Below, piece by piece: positions 60,726-64,000 of a stretch of DNA of 64,000 bases. The DNA is taken from the NCBI RefSeq assembly GCF_004785795.1, contig NZ_SRRO01000001.1, positions 4,340,001 through 4,404,000 on the forward strand, given 5' to 3'. Origin of the DNA: Nocardioides eburneiflavus. GTDB taxonomy: Bacteria; Actinomycetota; Actinomycetes; Propionibacteriales; Nocardioidaceae. The translations under genes were made by a program, and so were the position numbers. Every line of letters begins with the position of its first letter. Position 1 is the first letter of the stretch. The notes beneath the pieces are model-generated. The model worked only from the letters and a program-made list of their open reading frames with translations, did not search any database and had not been told where the DNA came from.

Positions 60726-61265
60726 CTACCCACGTGGACGGCGGACGAACCCCCGACTTCCCAAGAGATAGGTGCCGACCAGACCAGTCATCGCCCCGGC
60801 CGGTAGGGCGACCAGCGCACTGGAGTGCCACGGCACCCGACCCTGGTCAGGAGCGTTGAGTCCGAGGTCCCCGGGAAGGGGGGTGTAGTCGGGCTGGCCG
60901 GCCGCCAGTGCCTGCGGGTCACCCGGGCCGAGCGCGTGGCCCACGGCGTACATCGCGAAGGCGGCGAGGCCCGCACCGACGAGCACGCTCACCAGCGTCG
61001 CGCTCTCGTGGCCGCGCCACATCCCGGCCAGGACCGCGAGCACCAGCCCGAGCGGGAAGGCGATCACGACGAACAGCGCGATCGCCTCGAAGGAGACGTC
61101 CGGTCCGGCCGGCTCGAGGTACCAGGTGCCCTGGTAGGCCAGGCCGGTCGGCGCCTGCCACAACCGCTCCCACAGCACGCCGCCCGCGGCGCCGCCGGCG
61201 ACGAACAGCACCAGCACGGACAGCACCCGCGGCAGCGGCGAGGAGCGTACGGCGGGCTCGCTCAT
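60726..61265 (-). CDS. Small four-helix membrane protein (DUF2567-like)
   Basis: Protein of 179 aa with four hydrophobic segments: about residues 14-35, 58-82, 88-112 and 147-168. The layout is like actinobacterial DUF2567 proteins; assignment is tentative and no function is known. ATG 61265 overlaps the dnaE stop (ATGA), so it is co-translated with dnaE, and the DUF3352 gene follows. Confidence 0.7.
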   Translation of the reverse strand: MSEPAVRSSPLPRVLSVLVLFVAGGAAGGVLWERLWQAPTGLAYQGTWYLEPAGPDVSFEAIALFVVIAFPLGLVLAVLAGMWRGHESATLVSVLVGAGLAAFAMYAVGHALGPGDPQALAAGQPDYTPLPGDLGLNAPDQGRVPWHSSALVALPAGAMTGLVGTYLLGSRGFVRRPRG

Positions 61266-64000
61266 CCCGTCAGGCACCCGGGACCGAGGAGCTGCTTGAG
61301 GTCGGCGAACAGCGCCGGGCTCGGGCTGACCCGCAGGTTGTCGTCGAGGCGCAGCACCTTGGTCGAGCTGCGGGTCAGCAGTCGCAGCTGGACCTCGGTC
61401 ATGCCCGGGTGCGTGCCGAGGACGTCGCGGAGCTGGGCCACGACCGGCGGCGTGCACCGCGTCGAGGGCAGGCTGATCACGACCGGGCCGGCCGGGCCCT
61501 GGGTGAGGTCGGGCGCCGTGACCTCCTGGGCGCGCAGCTCGGGCTGGTCCTTGTCGCGCGAGAGCTGGCCCTTGATGCGGACGATGTTGTCCTCCACGAG
61601 GAGGGTGGAGGCCAGCGTGTAGGCGCTGGGGAACAGCAGCACGTCGATGGCGCCGTCGAGGTCCTCGAGGGTGATCGTCGCCCACGGGTCGCCGCGCTTG
61701 GTGATCTTGCGCGAGACCGAGGTGATGAGTCCGCTGACGGTGAGCGTGGAGTTGTGGGCACGCTCCTCGTCGAGCAGGAGCTGGCCGATGGTGCAGTCGG
61801 TGCCCTGGGACAGCACGTGCTCGAGGCCGAGGAGAGGGTGGTCGGAGACGTAGAGCCCGAGCATCTCCCGCTCGTGGCCGAGCAGGGTCATCTTGTCCCA
61901 GTCGTCGATGTCGGGGATGGTCACGCTGACCCCGAAGCCCGCGTCGTCGTCACCGTCGCCGAGGCCGCCGAAGAGCGAGTCCTGGCCAATGGCCTCGTTC
62001 TTCTTGAGGTCGACGAACTGGTCGACCGCCGTCTCGTGGACCGCGGCGAGCGCGCGCCGCTTGTGCTTCATGTCGTCGAACGCGCCGGCCTTGATCAGCG
62101 ACTCCACGACCCGCTTGTTGCACACGAGCGCGGGGACCTTCTCCATGAAGTCGTTGAAGTCTGCGTAGCGGCCCTTCTCCTCGCGGGCGGCCACGATGCC
62201 GGCGACGACGTTGTGGCCGACGTTGCGCACGGCGGTGAGGCCGAAGCGGATGTCGTTGCCGACCGGGGTGAAGTCGGCGTGGGACTCGTTGACGTCGGGC
62301 GGCAGGACCTGGATCTTCATCCGGCGGCACTCGTTGAGGTAGATCGCCATCTTGTCCTTGTCGTCCTTCACGGACGTGAGGAGCGCCGCCATGTACTCGG
62401 TGCGGTAGTTGGCCTTGAGGTAGGCGGTCCAGTATGTGATGACGCCGTAGGCAGCGGAGTGCGACTTGTTGAACGCGTAGTCGGAGAACGGGAGCAGGAT
62501 CTCCCACAGCTTGTCGATCGCGACCTGCGGGAAGCCCCGCTCGAGCATGCCGGCCTGGAACCCGGCGTACTGCTTGTCGAGCTCCTCCTTCTTCTTCTTG
62601 CCCATCGCGCGGCGCAGGTTGTCGGCGGCACCCAGGGTGAAGCCGGCGAGCACCTGCGCGATCGCCATCACCTGCTCCTGGTAGACGATCAGGCCGTAGG
62701 TCTCCCCCAGGACCGGCTCGAGCGCCTCGGCGAGCGCCGGGTGGATCGGCTCGATCGCCTCGCGGCCGTTCTTGCGGCGGGCGTACTTGTTGTGCGAGTC
62801 GGCGCCCATCGGGCCGGGGCGGTAGAGCGCGCTGACGGCCGTGATGTCGGCGAACGCGTCGGGCTGCAGCGAGCGCAGCAGCGACCGCATGCCCGAGCCG
62901 TCGAGCTGGAAGACGCCGAGGGTGTCACCGCGGCCCATCAGCTCGTAGGTCGCGCGGTCCTCGAAGCCGAGCTCCTCCAGGACGACCTTCTCGCCCCGGT
63001 TGACCTCGATGTTGCTGATCGCGTCGTCGAGGATGCGGAGGTTGGACAGGCCGAGGAAGTCCATCTTGACCAGGCCGAGCGACTCGCACATCGGGTAGTC
63101 GAACTGGGTGATGACTGCGCCGTCCTGCGGCCTGGCCATGATCGGCACGATGTCGATGAGGGGTTCGCTCGACATGATCACGCCCGCGGCGTGCACGCCC
63201 CAGTTGCGGATCTGGCCCTCGAGGCCCACCGCGGTCTCGTAGATCGTGCGGACGTCGGGGTCCTGGCCGTGCAGCGCCCGGAACTCGCCGCCGTCGTTGT
63301 AGCGCTTGTGGTCGGCGTTGAAGATGTCCTTGAGCGCGACGCCCTTGCCCATCACGTCGGCCGGGTAGGCCTTGGTGATCCGGTCGCCGATCGCGAAGCC
63401 GTGGTCGAGGACGCGGGCGGCGTCCTTGATGGCGGCCTTGGCCTTGAGCCGTCCGAACGTCGCGATCTGGGCGACCCGATCGGCGCCGTACTTCTCGCTG
63501 ACGTAGTGGATGACCTCGCCGCGGCGGGCGTCGTCGAAGTCGATGTCGAAGTCGGGCATCGACGGTCGCTCGGGGTTGAGGAACCGCTCGAAGAACAGGC
63601 CGTGCTCGAGGGGGCACAGGTCGGTGATGCGCAGCGCGTAGGCCGCGATGGAGCCCGCACCCGAGCCACGGCCGGGGCCCACGCGGATGCCGTTGTCCTT
63701 GGCCCAGTTGATGAAGTCGGCGACCACCAGGTAGTAGCCGCAGTAGCCCTTCTGGGAGATGATCGCGAGCTCCATCTCGACCCGCTCGCGGACCTCCTCG
63801 GTCGTCCGCTCGCCCGGGTAGCGGGCCTCGATGCCGCGCCACACCTCCTTGCGGAACCACGACTCCTCGGTCTCGCCGGCCGGCACGTCGGCGCGCGCCA
63901 TGTAGCCGCCGGTGGACTCGGTGAACTCGACCTCGCAGCGCTCGGCGATCGCGAGGGTGTTGTCGCAAGCCTCGGGCATCCCGAAGCGGTCGGCCCACAG
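61262..64000 (-). CDS. dnaE: DNA polymerase III alpha subunit (3' part, runs off the right edge)
   Basis: The last 912 codons of the replicative polymerase; the family length is about 1180 aa, so roughly the N-terminal PHP domain (about 265 residues) lies outside the window. Visible are the polymerase core GPGRGSGAGSIAAYALRITD, the catalytic Asp pair in PDFDIDFDD, the fingers region SALYRPGPM, helix-hairpin-helix segments, then an OB fold (LTVSGLITSVSRKITKRG onward). The C-terminal 90 residues lack a clear tau-binding signature. No defect is visible in the part present. Overlaps the following small membrane gene by ATGA. Confidence 0.96.
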   Translation of the reverse strand: MWADRFGMPEACDNTLAIAERCEVEFTESTGGYMARADVPAGETEESWFRKEVWRGIEARYPGERTTEEVRERVEMELAIISQKGYCGYYLVVADFINWAKDNGIRVGPGRGSGAGSIAAYALRITDLCPLEHGLFFERFLNPERPSMPDFDIDFDDARRGEVIHYVSEKYGADRVAQIATFGRLKAKAAIKDAARVLDHGFAIGDRITKAYPADVMGKGVALKDIFNADHKRYNDGGEFRALHGQDPDVRTIYETAVGLEGQIRNWGVHAAGVIMSSEPLIDIVPIMARPQDGAVITQFDYPMCESLGLVKMDFLGLSNLRILDDAISNIEVNRGEKVVLEELGFEDRATYELMGRGDTLGVFQLDGSGMRSLLRSLQPDAFADITAVSALYRPGPMGADSHNKYARRKNGREAIEPIHPALAEALEPVLGETYGLIVYQEQVMAIAQVLAGFTLGAADNLRRAMGKKKKEELDKQYAGFQAGMLERGFPQVAIDKLWEILLPFSDYAFNKSHSAAYGVITYWTAYLKANYRTEYMAALLTSVKDDKDKMAIYLNECRRMKIQVLPPDVNESHADFTPVGNDIRFGLTAVRNVGHNVVAGIVAAREEKGRYADFNDFMEKVPALVCNKRVVESLIKAGAFDDMKHKRRALAAVHETAVDQFVDLKKNEAIGQDSLFGGLGDGDDDAGFGVSVTIPDIDDWDKMTLLGHEREMLGLYVSDHPLLGLEHVLSQGTDCTIGQLLLDEERAHNSTLTVSGLITSVSRKITKRGDPWATITLEDLDGAIDVLLFPSAYTLASTLLVEDNIVRIKGQLSRDKDQPELRAQEVTAPDLTQGPAGPVVISLPSTRCTPPVVAQLRDVLGTHPGMTEVQLRLLTRSSTKVLRLDDNLRVSPSPALFADLKQLLGPGCLTG

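Overview
The window is about 64 kb of high-GC DNA from an actinobacterium, most likely a Nocardioides-type member of the Nocardioidaceae. The evidence is the strong G/C third-position bias, frequent GTG starts and ATGA/GTGA overlaps, an SsgA-family protein, a PGPGW membrane protein, a DUF222/HNH protein, HisA embedded in an actinobacterial his cluster, and DnaE of actinobacterial type. The genus is an inference.

Region 1 (44-36680) is a catabolic island. It holds a ferric-type ABC importer, an SMP-30-like beta-propeller, an MBL hydrolase, a CoA ligase, two zinc-type alcohol dehydrogenases, six SDRs, an aldehyde dehydrogenase, four acyl-CoA dehydrogenases, two APH-type kinases, two crotonases, two thiolase-fold enzymes, a DUF35 Zn-ribbon protein, a MaoC hydratase, an Old-Yellow-type flavoenzyme, a KstD/fumarate-reductase-like flavoprotein, an MFS exporter, five small NTF2/SnoaL-fold proteins and one TetR regulator. 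At least sixteen copies of a 13-bp inverted repeat, TGAA-N-T-N-A-N-TTCA, sit in its promoter regions and are not seen elsewhere in the window. Several lie just downstream of good sigma-70 promoters (TTGACR, 17 bp, TANNNT). I read this as one regulon, probably controlled by the TetR protein at 11281-11901. Two copies of a kinase plus ACAD10/11-type dehydrogenase pair, together with lactonase-like folds, suggest breakdown of a hydroxylated or lactone-forming cyclic or aliphatic acid through CoA esters. The substrate is not known.

Region 2 (36774-44430) is ordinary backbone: a terminator, tRNA-Val(CAC), a PGPGW membrane protein, an SsgA-family protein, a heterodimeric ABC exporter and a polar amino-acid type ABC importer.

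Region 3 (44457-57472) is the histidine biosynthesis locus, split in two. hisD-hisC-hisB-hisH (53786-57472) is separated from hisA-nudix-hisF (44457-46428) by about 7.4 kb holding a DUF222/HNH protein, a lipoprotein, a likely pseudogene, a secreted phosphodiesterase/phosphatase, an SRPBCC protein, a hemerythrin-like protein and a VTT membrane protein.

Region 4 (57552-64000) holds a Lon-N-domain protein, a YbaK-type tRNA deacylase interrupted in frame by a REP-like hairpin, a DUF3352 protein, a small membrane protein and the 3' three quarters of dnaE, which runs off the right edge. No rRNA, CRISPR array, insertion sequence or prophage was seen.
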